This document shows positions 24,943 to 33,480 of a stretch of 64,000 bases of DNA, piece after piece. This stretch comes from Psychrobacillus glaciei (lineage in GTDB: Bacteria; Bacillota; Bacilli; Bacillales_A; Planococcaceae), in NCBI RefSeq assembly GCF_008973485.1, contig NZ_CP031223.1, forward strand, positions 186,001 to 250,000, read 5' to 3'. The notes under the pieces were generated by a model, which did not search any database, was not told the origin of the DNA, and saw only the letters and a list, made by a program, of their open reading frames with translations. Each line of letters starts with the position of its first letter. Position 1 is the first letter of the stretch. The position numbers and the translations under genes are program-made.

Positions 24943-26640
24943 TTATAGAGCAGAGTCATCCACACTATTCAAATATTCTTCTATCGAACCAATAACCGAT
25001 TCCACACAGCCTTCTTCAAATGGAGATATTAAGTTTGCATCCGCTACTAATTTAGTAAAAGATTTTGAGCCGCCTAACTGACAAAGGTGTAAATAATCCT
25101 TCCAAGCCCCTTCGTGATCTTCTCTTGAACGCTTCCAAAATTGGAATGCACAAATTTGAGCTAATGTGTAGTCAATATAATAGAATGGGCTAGCATAGAT
25201 ATGCCCTTGACGTTGCCAGAAGCCACCTGCTTCTAAGTAACTATTTCCTTCATAATCACGATGAGGTAAATAAATTTCCTCGATTTTTTTCCAGGCAGCT
25301 TTACGTTCAGCAGGAGTCATTTCCGGATTTTCATACACGACATGTTGGAATTCATCCACTGCGACCCCATAAGGCAAGAACAGAAGTCCGCTGCTTAAAT
25401 GTGCGAATTTATATTTGTCTGTTTGCTCTTTAAAGAATAATTCCATCCATGGCCATGTGAAAAATTCCATACTCATCGAGTGTATTTCACATGATTCAAA
25501 TGTCGGCCAAACGTACTCAGGAATTCCAATATTGCGGCTCGTAAACACTTGGAATGCGTGACCTGCTTCATGTGTTAACACATCGATATCTCCAGATGTT
25601 CCATTAAAGTTAGAGAAAATATACGGAGATTCATAATTATCGATGAATGTACAATATCCTCCAGATTCCTTCCCTTTCTTCGCTACTAAATCCATCAAAT
25701 CACGGTCAATCATAAACTGGAAGAACTCAGCCGTTTCAGGTGATAACTCTTCATACATCTTTTTACCATTATCCACAATCCACTCAGGAGATCCTTGTGG
25801 TGTAGCATTTCCGGTTAAGAATTTAAGTGACTCATCGTAAAATTTTAATTCATCGATTCCAATACGCTTCGCTTGGCGTTCGTATAACTTTGTTGCAACA
25901 GGCACGATAAAATCACGTACTTGATCACGGAATTTTTTCACCATTTCGGCATTATAATCGATACGATTCATACGAATATAGCCAAGCTCCACGAAGTTTT
26001 TATATCCTAGTTTAGTTGCAATTTCATGACGAACTTTTACAAGCTGATCATAAATATTATCGAACTTTGCTTCATGTTCCTGGAAGAAACTAGATCTTGT
26101 TTCCATTGCCTTCTTACGCACATCTCGATCTGTCGATTCTGAATATGGTCCAAGTTGGGCAAGAGTCAAAGTTTCCCCGTTAAATTCTACTTGTGCAGAA
26201 GCAACGAGCTTCGAATAGTCAGAAGCTAATTTGTTTTCCTTCTGCATTAAAGAAATTACTTCAGAAGAAAAGGCTTTTATTTGAAAATCAGCAAGGTCAA
26301 ATAGCTGGCTACCCCATTTTTCTTCTAATTCATTTCGGAAAGGAGAAGCGACAAGTGCTTTGTAATATTCCGTAACAAGCTCTTCAACTTCTGGACTTAC
26401 TTCATCAAAGTAATCTCTTTCTTTTTGATAATATTCATCATTCGTATCAATGGATGCCCGAATATATACCAAATTAGCCTGCGTTGAAAAATCATTGCGA
26501 AGTGCATTCAGTTCTTCAATCGTTGTACTTTGCTCTTCTACAGAAGCTGCTTCCTTAAACTTCGTTAAAGCCTCATGAAACTTTACTTTGTCTTCGTCTA
26601 AATTTGGGCGTTTATATTCATAATCTTTAAATGTTACCAA
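24943..26640 (-). CDS. M3-family oligoendopeptidase (PepF-like)
   Basis: A 565-residue zinc metallopeptidase that degrades cytosolic oligopeptides. The zinc motif HEAGH begins at about His357, with a downstream Glu in TFESCEIHSMSMEFF. The frame is open from an ATG at 26700, but AGGAGGAGA sits just before a TTG at 26640, and the protein then begins LVTFKDYEYKRPNL, like relatives that start MxxFxDYEYKRP. The TTG is therefore the likely start. The gene is divergent from the DUF2087 regulator, sharing a palindromic region. Confidence 0.9.
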   Translation of the reverse strand: MVTFKDYEYKRPNLDEDKVKFHEALTKFKEAASVEEQSTTIEELNALRNDFSTQANLVYIRASIDTNDEYYQKERDYFDEVSPEVEELVTEYYKALVASPFRNELEEKWGSQLFDLADFQIKAFSSEVISLMQKENKLASDYSKLVASAQVEFNGETLTLAQLGPYSESTDRDVRKKAMETRSSFFQEHEAKFDNIYDQLVKVRHEIATKLGYKNFVELGYIRMNRIDYNAEMVKKFRDQVRDFIVPVATKLYERQAKRIGIDELKFYDESLKFLTGNATPQGSPEWIVDNGKKMYEELSPETAEFFQFMIDRDLMDLVAKKGKESGGYCTFIDNYESPYIFSNFNGTSGDIDVLTHEAGHAFQVFTSRNIGIPEYVWPTFESCEIHSMSMEFFTWPWMELFFKEQTDKYKFAHLSSGLLFLPYGVAVDEFQHVVYENPEMTPAERKAAWKKIEEIYLPHRDYEGNSYLEAGGFWQRQGHIYASPFYYIDYTLAQICAFQFWKRSREDHEGAWKDYLHLCQLGGSKSFTKLVADANLISPFEEGCVESVIGSIEEYLNSVDDSAL

Positions 26641-26734
26641 TGATATTCTCCTCCTGGTCGTTTCTTCGAAATTCGAAACGTTCTCATTTCCATTGTTCAT
26701 TATTTTCAGATATATTGCAACTGTATATTTTTGT

Positions 26735-26771
26735 TTGATTTTTTATAGACAATAGTTTATTATGTCTATAA
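26735..26771 (+). promoter_or_regulatory. Promoter and perfect palindrome upstream of the DUF2087 regulator
   Basis: TTGATT (26735-26740), 17 nt, TATTAT (26758-26763) forms a promoter for the regulator. Over it lies a 9-bp perfect inverted repeat, TTATAGACA (26743-26751) and TGTCTATAA (26763-26771), with an 11-nt centre. Such placement suits a repressor site, perhaps autoregulatory and shared with divergent pepF. Confidence 0.65.
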
Positions 26772-26802
26772 AATAACAAACGAAAAAAGGTTGTGTTTAT
26801 TT

Positions 26803-27558
26803 ATGGAGGTATCGGAGTTGTTTTGGAATGCAAATGCAGAACGATTGAAAGTTGGTTATATAGAAGAAAGCGAATCTTTTGTTTGCCTATTATGTGGAGA
26901 AAAGATTGAAAAAGGTATTATTTACCCTGCAGAAAATTTATTATTTGAGGCAGAGCGATATATGAAACGACATATTGAGTTGGAGCATGGATCTGTATTT
27001 CATTATCTAATTGATCTCAATAAAAAACTTACGGGACTAACGGAACATCAAAGTAGTTTGCTTCGATTATTTTACGAAGGTAAAAGTGATGCGGAAATAC
27101 AAACAGAACTGAATATAGGCAGCGGTTCGACAATTCGAAATCATCGTTTTGTCTTAAAGGAAAAAGAGCGGCAAGCAAAAATATTTTTCACGATGATGGA
27201 ATTACTGAAGGAAAAAGATGACCATGCTCCAACATTCCTACCTCTTCATAAAACAGCAACAATGGTAGATGATCGTTACAATATCACGAAAGAAGAGCAA
27301 GTGGACGTAGAGAAGAAATTTTTCCCTGAGGGCGTCGATGGAATGCTAATAAAGTTCCCAAAGAAAGAAAAACAAAAACTTGCAACCCTACGTGTCATCG
27401 TTAAACGATTTGAGCAAGAAAAAACATACAGCGAAAAAGAAATAAATGAAGTACTAAAAAATGTATATGCTGACTTCGTTACATTAAGACGTTATCTTAT
27501 CGAATACGGATTTTTAGATAGAAAAGATGACGGTAGCGCGTATTGGGTAAAAAACTAA
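26803..27558 (+). CDS. Zinc-finger/HTH/DUF2087 transcriptional regulator
   Basis: A 251-residue probable DNA-binding protein in three parts. First is a Cys-x2-Cys...His-x4-His finger-like region (FVCLLCGEKIEK to KRHIELEHG, residues about 20-60). Next is a LuxR-like helix-turn-helix (FYEGKSDAEIQTELNIGSGS then TIRNHR). The C-terminal domain is DUF2087 (KLATLRVIVKRFEQEKTYSE to FLDRKDDGSAYW). The ATG at 26803 was chosen over a TTG at 26791; the ribosome site is poor for both. A GIY-YIG gene follows after 18 bp. Confidence 0.8.
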   Translation: MEVSELFWNANAERLKVGYIEESESFVCLLCGEKIEKGIIYPAENLLFEAERYMKRHIELEHGSVFHYLIDLNKKLTGLTEHQSSLLRLFYEGKSDAEIQTELNIGSGSTIRNHRFVLKEKERQAKIFFTMMELLKEKDDHAPTFLPLHKTATMVDDRYNITKEEQVDVEKKFFPEGVDGMLIKFPKKEKQKLATLRVIVKRFEQEKTYSEKEINEVLKNVYADFVTLRRYLIEYGFLDRKDDGSAYWVKN

Positions 27559-27576
27559 AGTAGAGGATGGAGTAAA

Positions 27577-27921
27577 TTGGATCGCAAAAAAGAATTAAAA
27601 CAAGCATACAAAGAAGTAAAAATTGAAAGTGGAATTTATGTCATCACAAATAATCAAAACGGTAAAAAGTTCATTGCATCGACACGTAACTTTAAAACGT
27701 TAAACGGTACGAAATTCACCTTAGAAACAGGTACGCATACAAATCGTCAGCTCCAAGAGGAATGGAATCAATTCGGAAAAGATGCATTTGAAATAGAGAA
27801 AGTGGAAATCCTTAAACCGTCGGAAAATCAATTTATTGATGAAAAGAAAGAACTTGAAAAGTTACTAAGCAAATGGATTGAACAAATGCAACCATTTGGG
27901 GATAAAGGTTACCATACTTAA
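27577..27921 (+). CDS. GIY-YIG nuclease-family protein
   Basis: A 114-residue stand-alone GIY-YIG domain. GIYVITNNQNGKKFIAS aligns with the two sheet motifs, but the second reads FIA rather than YIG. The Arg in STRN and an acidic residue in DAFEIEKVEIL are present. Such Bacillales proteins are common and uncharacterised; nuclease activity is unproven. TTG start with GGATGGAG upstream. Probably co-transcribed with the DUF2087 regulator, and it ends at a terminator. Confidence 0.78.
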   Translation: MDRKKELKQAYKEVKIESGIYVITNNQNGKKFIASTRNFKTLNGTKFTLETGTHTNRQLQEEWNQFGKDAFEIEKVEILKPSENQFIDEKKELEKLLSKWIEQMQPFGDKGYHT

Positions 27922-27934
27922 GAAATTGGCACGA

Positions 27935-27966
27935 AAAAGGCTTCTTTATCCAGAGAAGCCTTTTAA
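27935..27966 (+). terminator. Terminator of the regulator/GIY-YIG unit
   Basis: AAAAGGCTTCT / AGAAGCCTTTT (27935-27945 with 27954-27964), 8-nt loop. Confidence 0.82.
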
Positions 27967-28057
27967 TAAACCAGAAGAATGAAACTAAAAAAGTAACCGA
28001 TTTGTCCGTCCGAGAGCAATCCGCCTAGATCTGAGAGATCCCAATCCCGATCAAGTG

Positions 28058-28093
28058 CGAAAAAAATAACTCCGAACATATCCAGAGTTATTT
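28058..28093 (-). terminator. Terminator of the plsY-ydcF pair
   Basis: AAATAACTC / GAGTTATTT (28064-28072 with 28085-28093) includes the stop codon of the YdcF-like gene and is followed by T7 on the minus strand. Confidence 0.75.
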
Positions 28094-28675
28094 CCCTACA
28101 ATATAAGTTTTCAAAAGCGCCGCCCGCTCACGCAACCTCAATTTCATTTCCACGCTTTTCGGAGTTTTTGCTGCCACGCTATCGGCATCCCAAACTAACT
28201 TTTTAGCAAGTATTTTCGCTCGATGTAAGTGGTAGTCACTTGTAATAATTGTCACGGAGGTCACATTATCGGGGAGTAACTCTTGCGAAAATAGTAAGTT
28301 TTCATAAGTAGAAGTTGACTGATCTTCTACGATAAGTCGATCTTCTACTATCCCATTTTCTAAGAGAAATTCCTTCATGTAAACAGCTTCCGCAATATCT
28401 TCATCTTGTCCTTGTCCACCAGAGACAACAAGCTTCACATGTGGATATTCTCTTGCATATGCTAGCGCCGAATCTAATCGATACTTTAATGCTAGAGAAG
28501 GAATATTTCCTTTTTTCACTTTTGCCCCAAGCACGATAGCATACTCATTCGATCCATTCGCTTTCGGCTCAAGACCATCATCAATCCATTTATTAGTAAG
28601 CAACCAAACGCCAAATCCCCCAGAAGCAATAACGAATAAAGGAATAAGCACAATCCACCTCATTTTTTTCTTCAT
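28088..28675 (-). CDS. YdcF/ElyC/SanA family (DUF218) protein
   Basis: A 195-residue protein with one N-terminal membrane helix (WIVLIPLFVIASGGFGVWLL) and a DUF218 domain. Motifs are YAIVLGAKVKKG, VVSGGQGQDEDIAEA, EDQSTSTYENLLFS and TSDYHLHRAK. Enterobacterial relatives affect envelope integrity. It lies 18 bp after the PlsY-like gene, and both concern the envelope. Confidence 0.85.
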   Translation of the reverse strand: MKKKMRWIVLIPLFVIASGGFGVWLLTNKWIDDGLEPKANGSNEYAIVLGAKVKKGNIPSLALKYRLDSALAYAREYPHVKLVVSGGQGQDEDIAEAVYMKEFLLENGIVEDRLIVEDQSTSTYENLLFSQELLPDNVTSVTIITSDYHLHRAKILAKKLVWDADSVAAKTPKSVEMKLRLRERAALLKTYIVGK

Positions 28676-28693
28676 TCAAATCACTCATTTCAT

Positions 28694-29335
28694 TCACATA
28701 GAAGGCTTCTTTTTTCTTAAAAAGGCTGATATTCTTGGCTCTTCATTAGAAGCCAAACGACGAAAATTTTCGATATGCAAAATTAATGCCATGACGAATA
28801 AAAAACTCGCGATAACAATAGAAGCAAATCCTTCTGTAAACCAAATAGTCCCGCCCACAAATACAAAGTAAAAAACAAATACACCAATCAATAAATAGTC
28901 CGTTAAAAAAGTCGTGCCTATTAATAATAAAAGTCCAATCAGTCCAATGGGCCAATAAATAGCAAACAAAATACCGATAATTGAAGCAGTTCCTTTTCCA
29001 CCTTTAAACCTAGTGTAGATGGGAAAGTTATGACCTAAAATAACAGCGGCTCCGGCTAAATAAAGTAATAAGTCTTGTTCCACATCTGAAAATAAAGAAA
29101 AATGCTGCATAAAAAAACGGGTACCACTAATAACGAATACCCCTTTCAGAATATCGATCAATGCAACCAAAACCCCATACTTCATTCCGAGAACAATGGC
29201 CGCGTTGGAAGCGCCAGAATTTTTAAGGCCTTCATTTTTAATATTAACTCCACTAAAAAACTGAGCAACCTTTGAACCATGAATTGCTCCGACTAAATAG
29301 CTAATAATTAATACACAAATAATCCAAACTACCAT
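28694..29335 (-). CDS. plsY: PlsY-family glycerol-3-phosphate acyltransferase
   Basis: A 213-residue membrane acyltransferase that transfers the acyl group of acyl-phosphate to glycerol-3-phosphate, the first step of phospholipid synthesis. The family's glycine-rich motifs are visible: NEGLKNSGASNAAIVLG, GHNFPIYTRFKGGKGTA, and a terminal hydrophobic segment. GGGGG precedes the ATG. PlsY normally reads GSGNxGxTN at the first motif; the SGASNA variant here suggests either PlsY or a close paralogue, so whether it is the sole copy is uncertain. Confidence 0.82.
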   Translation of the reverse strand: MVVWIICVLIISYLVGAIHGSKVAQFFSGVNIKNEGLKNSGASNAAIVLGMKYGVLVALIDILKGVFVISGTRFFMQHFSLFSDVEQDLLLYLAGAAVILGHNFPIYTRFKGGKGTASIIGILFAIYWPIGLIGLLLLIGTTFLTDYLLIGVFVFYFVFVGGTIWFTEGFASIVIASFLFVMALILHIENFRRLASNEEPRISAFLRKKKPSM

Positions 29336-29414
29336 TAAACTACCCCCATAAAATTCCTCTAATACATTTAACGTTTGAGAAATAAAGAAGTTTCAGAATT
29401 TTATATTAAAACAC

Positions 29415-29444
29415 TTGACTACGAGATAAAGATAATCATATACT
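29415..29444 (+). promoter_or_regulatory. Promoter of the SAM-riboswitch transcript
   Basis: TTGACT (29415-29420), 18 nt, TATACT (29439-29444), placing the transcript start about 25 nt before the riboswitch P1 stem. Confidence 0.6.
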
Positions 29445-29474
29445 GTGTAACAAGATGGAAAACTAAATCTAATA

Positions 29475-29640
29475 CTCTTATCAAGAGTGGCGGAGGGACT
29501 AGGCCCTACGATGCCCGGCAACCAACAAGTTCTGAACTTGGAAAGGTGCTAAATCCTACAAATTCAGAGTTTGAATTTGGAAGATAAGAGGAGGAACATG
29601 CGAAACTGCACCCCTCTTCTTAAGTGAAGAGGGGTTTTTG
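29475..29640 (+). ncRNA. SAM-I (S-box) riboswitch with terminator
   Basis: Classic S-box leader. P1 is CTCTTATC (29475-29482) with GATAAGAG (29583-29590). GGCGGAGGGACTAGGCCC, GATGCCCGGCAACC and AAGGTGCTAAATCC are the invariant segments of the aptamer. The expression platform ends in the terminator CCCCTCTTC / GAAGAGGGG (29611-29619 with 29626-29634) plus T5. When SAM is abundant it should stop transcription into metY and the homoserine dehydrogenase. Confidence 0.97.
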
Positions 29641-29685
29641 TTTGTTGTCTAGTAAAAAAATAGCGAACATTGCTATATGTTTACT

Positions 29686-29806
29686 GGCCAGCTGCAGCAC
29701 CTAACCCCTCGAGGTCTAATGGAAATCTTCTACGTCAAACAAGTTTGACTGCGAAGCTCCCCATTAGCTTGTCGGGGTAGACACAGGTGTTTTCGCATTT
29801 CTAATA
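29686..29806. repeat. Intergenic repeat element in the met leader
   Basis: Between the riboswitch terminator and metY lies an element with GCTGCAGCACCTAACCCC, CTCGAGGTCTAATGG, a complementary CCATTAGCTTGTCGGGG and an end of ACAGGTGTTTTCGC. It can fold back on itself and recalls a repeat common in Bacillaceae intergenic regions. It forms part of the mRNA leader downstream of the switch. Confidence 0.55.
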
Positions 29807-29862
29807 CTCCTCTCTAGCCTCCCTAAGCATCCATCTAAACTACTTTATAGGAGGAATTCAAA

Positions 29863-31155
29863 ATGACAAATCTTCAACCAGAAACACTTCTTTTACACGG
29901 TGGTCAGCAACCAGATCCAGTGACAGGTTCAAGAGCAGTGCCTATCCACAAAACAACTTCTTTTGTATTTCGTGATACAGAGCACGCACAAAATCTTTTC
30001 GCATTAAAAGAGTCAGGTAATATTTATTCACGTATTACAAACCCAACAGTGGATGTCTTTGAACAACGGGTTGCATTACTAGAAGGCGGAACAGCTGCTG
30101 TTGCCTTATCTTCTGGAATGGCTGCAATTGCATTCTCCATTTTGAATATAGCGGGAGCGGGCGATGAAATCATTGCAGCGGAGAATTTATACGGTGGAAC
30201 ATTTAATTTATTTGCCCATACATTGCCGCGATATGGTATTACAGTGAAATTTATCGATTCAACAGATCCAGAAAACTTCCGTGCAGCAGTGACGGACAAA
30301 ACAAAAGGATTCTTTGCCGAAATTATTGGAAACCCGAGTTTAAATGTCCTTGATGTGGAGAAAGTCGCAGCAATTGCAAATGAAGTAGGGGTACCTTTAC
30401 TTGTGGATAATACATTTGCAAGCCCGTATGGTGCAAATCCAATTAAACACGGTGCACATGTAGTTATCCATTCAGCAACAAAATGGATCGGCGGACATGG
30501 AACAACAATTGGAGGAGTAGTTGTAGATGGAGGGAATTTTAATTGGGATTCTCAAAAGTTCCCCGGATTTACAGAACCAGACGTAACCTATCATGGCTTA
30601 CGATATGGAATTGATGTTCCAAACGTAGCGTTTGCAGTTAAACTACGTGTTCAACTGCTTCGTGATTTCGGTCCTTCCTTAAGCCCGGAAGCAGCATTCT
30701 CTTTTTTACAAGGTTTAGAAACACTTCATCTGCGAGTACCAAAACATAACGAAAATGCACAAAAAATAGCAGAATATCTATCCAATCATGAAGGGGTAGA
30801 ATGGGTTAACTACCTTGGGTTAGAAGAACACCCATCCTATGAACTTGCACAAAAATACTTAAACTATGGTTTCGGTTCTATCTTAACGTTTGGAGTGAAA
30901 GGTGGAAAAGAAGCAGGCCGACATATTATTGACAATATTGAAATTTGGTCGCATGTAGCAAATGTTGGGGATGCGAAATCGCTCATTATCCATCCTGCAT
31001 CTACAACCCATCAACAATTGACGTCAGAGGACTTAGTGAAATCTGGTGTTACAGAAGACTTAATCCGCTTGTCGGTAGGTCTAGAAGCGGTAGAGGATTT
31101 GCGAAATGCGCTTGATAAAGTACTTGTAGAAAGCACAAATGTCCTCTCTAGATAG
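29863..31155 (+). CDS. metY: O-acetylhomoserine sulfhydrylase MetY
   Basis: A 430-residue PLP enzyme of the Cys/Met metabolism family, which forms homocysteine from O-acetylhomoserine and sulfide. The PLP lysine is in HSATKWIGGHGTTIGG. The N-terminal TLLLHGGQQPDPVTGSRAVP and the about 430-residue length distinguish it from the 380-residue MetB/MetC types. A strong AGGAGG precedes the ATG. Controlled by the SAM-I riboswitch; probably co-transcribed with the homoserine dehydrogenase 128 bp downstream, as no terminator intervenes. Confidence 0.94.
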   Translation: MTNLQPETLLLHGGQQPDPVTGSRAVPIHKTTSFVFRDTEHAQNLFALKESGNIYSRITNPTVDVFEQRVALLEGGTAAVALSSGMAAIAFSILNIAGAGDEIIAAENLYGGTFNLFAHTLPRYGITVKFIDSTDPENFRAAVTDKTKGFFAEIIGNPSLNVLDVEKVAAIANEVGVPLLVDNTFASPYGANPIKHGAHVVIHSATKWIGGHGTTIGGVVVDGGNFNWDSQKFPGFTEPDVTYHGLRYGIDVPNVAFAVKLRVQLLRDFGPSLSPEAAFSFLQGLETLHLRVPKHNENAQKIAEYLSNHEGVEWVNYLGLEEHPSYELAQKYLNYGFGSILTFGVKGGKEAGRHIIDNIEIWSHVANVGDAKSLIIHPASTTHQQLTSEDLVKSGVTEDLIRLSVGLEAVEDLRNALDKVLVESTNVLSR

Positions 31156-31283
31156 AATTTTGTTGTTAATTGGGCAAAAATAGTCTACAATATGTAAAAT
31201 AGTCAGTCGGATTGAAAATTCGATATTTTATTAGAATATGTGGATGGAAGCTCAATTGTGCAGATTCATTTGGAGGAGAAAGT

Positions 31284-32270
31284 ATGGCAAAAATAAAAGC
31301 AGCAATTCTTGGTTTTGGAACAGTAGGTCAAGGAATTTATCATATTGTGAATGAAAAAAAAGAAGACTTAAAAAAATCATTAGGATTGGACATCGAAATT
31401 AGTGCCATTCTCGTAAATAATTTAGCGAAAGAAAGAATACAAACACCTGGGGTACTCGTAACAGACGATTTCGAGGATATTATTAATATTCCAGGACTTC
31501 AAGTTGTGTTTGAAGCCATTGTGAATGAAGAGCCAGCATATGGCTACTTATGTAAAGCGATTGATAAAGGATGTCACGTGATTACGGCAAATAAAGTGAT
31601 GTTTTCTAAATATAGTATTCCACTTCATGAACGTGCAAAATCACGTGGTGTATTTATCGGATACGAAGCAACCACAGCTGGTGGAGTTCCTGTTATTAAA
31701 ACGTTGAAAAATTTACTTCAAGTGAATTCAGTGAAAAGAATTCAAGGAATATTAAACGGCACGTCTAACTACATTTTGACGCAAATGCGTTTAAATGAAT
31801 GCCAGTTCAATGATGCATTAACAGAAGCACAAGATTTAGGCTATGCGGAAGCAGATCCGTATAATGACATTTCTGGTCAAGACGCATTTCGTAAGTTGAT
31901 GATATTAAGTGCGCTTGCATTTAAGAAGCAACCAAATTGGGATGATGTGCGAGTGGTTGGAATTGACGGCATTTCATTAGAAGATGTGAAAAAAGCAAAG
32001 CAAGAAGGGCTTCGTTATCGCCATGTGGCAGAAATCGAGCAAGATGAAAATGGCGAACTTTTCGCTTCCGTAGGCCCACAACTTGTCGGTCCAGACCATC
32101 CTTTATATGCAATTGAAGCAGTAAACAATGCGGTCGCCCTAGATACAAACTATATCGGTACACTAACACTCGTTGGGCCTGGAGCAGGAATGTACCCAAC
32201 CGCAAGTGTTATGGTAGAGGATTATGCAGAAATCATCGGCAAACGAGCAGGGTTTATGATTACGATCTAA
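31284..32270 (+). CDS. Homoserine dehydrogenase, short form without ACT domain
   Basis: A 328-residue NAD(P)-dependent homoserine dehydrogenase. Rossmann loop GFGTVGQGIYHI; catalytic core with GTSNYILTQM, EAQDLGYAEADPYNDISGQD and the substrate lysine region. It stops at about the point where the regulatory ACT domain begins in the usual 430-residue Firmicutes enzyme, so feedback inhibition by threonine is not expected. The ATG at 31284 has GGAGGAG upstream. It provides homoserine for MetY, which fits its place behind the SAM riboswitch; a separate threonine-pathway copy is likely elsewhere. Confidence 0.9.
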   Translation: MAKIKAAILGFGTVGQGIYHIVNEKKEDLKKSLGLDIEISAILVNNLAKERIQTPGVLVTDDFEDIINIPGLQVVFEAIVNEEPAYGYLCKAIDKGCHVITANKVMFSKYSIPLHERAKSRGVFIGYEATTAGGVPVIKTLKNLLQVNSVKRIQGILNGTSNYILTQMRLNECQFNDALTEAQDLGYAEADPYNDISGQDAFRKLMILSALAFKKQPNWDDVRVVGIDGISLEDVKKAKQEGLRYRHVAEIEQDENGELFASVGPQLVGPDHPLYAIEAVNNAVALDTNYIGTLTLVGPGAGMYPTASVMVEDYAEIIGKRAGFMITI

Positions 32271-32382
32271 AGTAAAAAAGTGCTTTTCCCTCAATTGAAG
32301 TAGACTGTTCAGCTGAGTGGTACAAAACATCAAATAACATCGCAAATATCAAAAAAAAATAGTATGAGCATATGTAAAAAGA

Positions 32383-32419
32383 AAAGGTACAATAGTCCGT
32401 TTCGGACTATTGTACCTTT
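32383..32419 (+). terminator. Terminator of the metY-homoserine dehydrogenase operon
   Basis: A 17-bp perfect stem (AAAGGTACAATAGTCCG and its complement) with a 3-nt loop. Confidence 0.85.
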
Positions 32420-32615
32420 AAATGTATTCACCAATATCCTAGTGAAGGTTGGATAAGTTTGCTTCAGCCCTTGCTTGTAGTGGGTTCCTGCATGATGCTC
32501 ATGCACTTAGACGGCAGTTTTACTGACAAATGGTAATTTGTTATAGGATAATGGCTATATATTTGATGGGAAAAATATTAGAGGAAAAACTCCAAAGAGA
32601 AGGAAGTGCTAAACG
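32420..32615. other. Intergenic stretch without clear feature
   Basis: About 195 bp before the alkylation-repair gene. A GATAAT hexamer near 32548 could serve as a -10, but no good -35 supports it. No ORF with a ribosome site. Confidence 0.35.
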
Positions 32616-33323
32616 ATGAATTTAGAAATGGTTATGCAGGAGCTTGAAGCGCTTGGCAAGGAACGATCTAAAAAAATGTACATGTCCAATGGTGCACATG
32701 AGCCGCTTTTTGGTGTAGCAACAGGTGCTATGAAACCAATCGTAAAAAAAATAAAGATAAATCAGCCTTTAGCTGAAGAGCTGTATGCCACAGGGAACTA
32801 CGATGCGATGTACTTTGCAGGCATTATTGCAGACCCAAAAGCTATGACGGAATCGGATTATGATCGTTGGATGGATGCGGCGTATTTTTATATGATATCC
32901 GATTTTGTAGTGGCCATAACGTTATCTGAGTCAGATATTGCGCAAGAAGTTGCTGATAAATGGATTGCAAGCGACGAGGAGCTGAGAATATCAGCGGGTT
33001 GGAGTTGCTACTGTTGGCTTTTAGGGAATCGAAAGGATGTAGAATTCTCAGAAAGTAAGATTTTCAATATGCTTGATATGGTGAAAAATATGATTCATCA
33101 TTCGCCAGAACGAGCGAAATCCTCTATGAATAATTTTGTATATACGGTGGGGATTTCCTATTTGCCACTCCATGAAAAGGCAGTCGAGACTGCAAAGGCA
33201 ATAGGGATAGTTGAAGTAAAACGGGACGAGAAAAAAAGCAGTTTCCTAAATGCTTACGAAACCATTCTAAAAGGAGTCGATCAAGGAAGAATTGGTTTTA
33301 AACGCAAACATGTAAGATGTTGA
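32616..33323 (+). CDS. DNA alkylation repair protein (AlkD-like)
   Basis: A 235-residue all-helical HEAT-repeat protein. GVATGAMKPIVKKI near the N-terminus and the helical repeats (ISAGWSCYCWLLGNRKD, MIHHSPERAKSSMNNFVYTV, GISYLPLHEKAVETAKAIG) fit the DNA-alkylation-repair family. Members such as AlkD excise alkylated bases without base flipping; many paralogues bind DNA without activity. AAGGAAGTG precedes the ATG. Transcribed alone. Confidence 0.78.
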   Translation: MNLEMVMQELEALGKERSKKMYMSNGAHEPLFGVATGAMKPIVKKIKINQPLAEELYATGNYDAMYFAGIIADPKAMTESDYDRWMDAAYFYMISDFVVAITLSESDIAQEVADKWIASDEELRISAGWSCYCWLLGNRKDVEFSESKIFNMLDMVKNMIHHSPERAKSSMNNFVYTVGISYLPLHEKAVETAKAIGIVEVKRDEKKSSFLNAYETILKGVDQGRIGFKRKHVRC

Positions 33324-33438
33324 AATTGGCCTCGCATTGGGAAATGATCTTTCATTATTTAAGGCTGATTAGTAGGGCAAGTTATAATGTGAATGGTTTA
33401 AAGTTATAGAGCATTTCGTTGTGAAAGAGGCATGCGAA

Positions 33439-33470
33439 AAGGGCTTTCCCACAAATTTGGGAAAGCCCTT
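33439..33470. terminator. Bidirectional terminator
   Basis: AAGGGCTTTCCC / GGGAAAGCCCTT (33439-33450 with 33459-33470) between convergent genes. Confidence 0.75.
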
Positions 33471-33480
33471 CTTATATGCA

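Noticed and set aside
29375-29587. A 70-residue plus-strand ORF over the SAM riboswitch
   Set aside because: It covers the structured S-box RNA and is explained by it.
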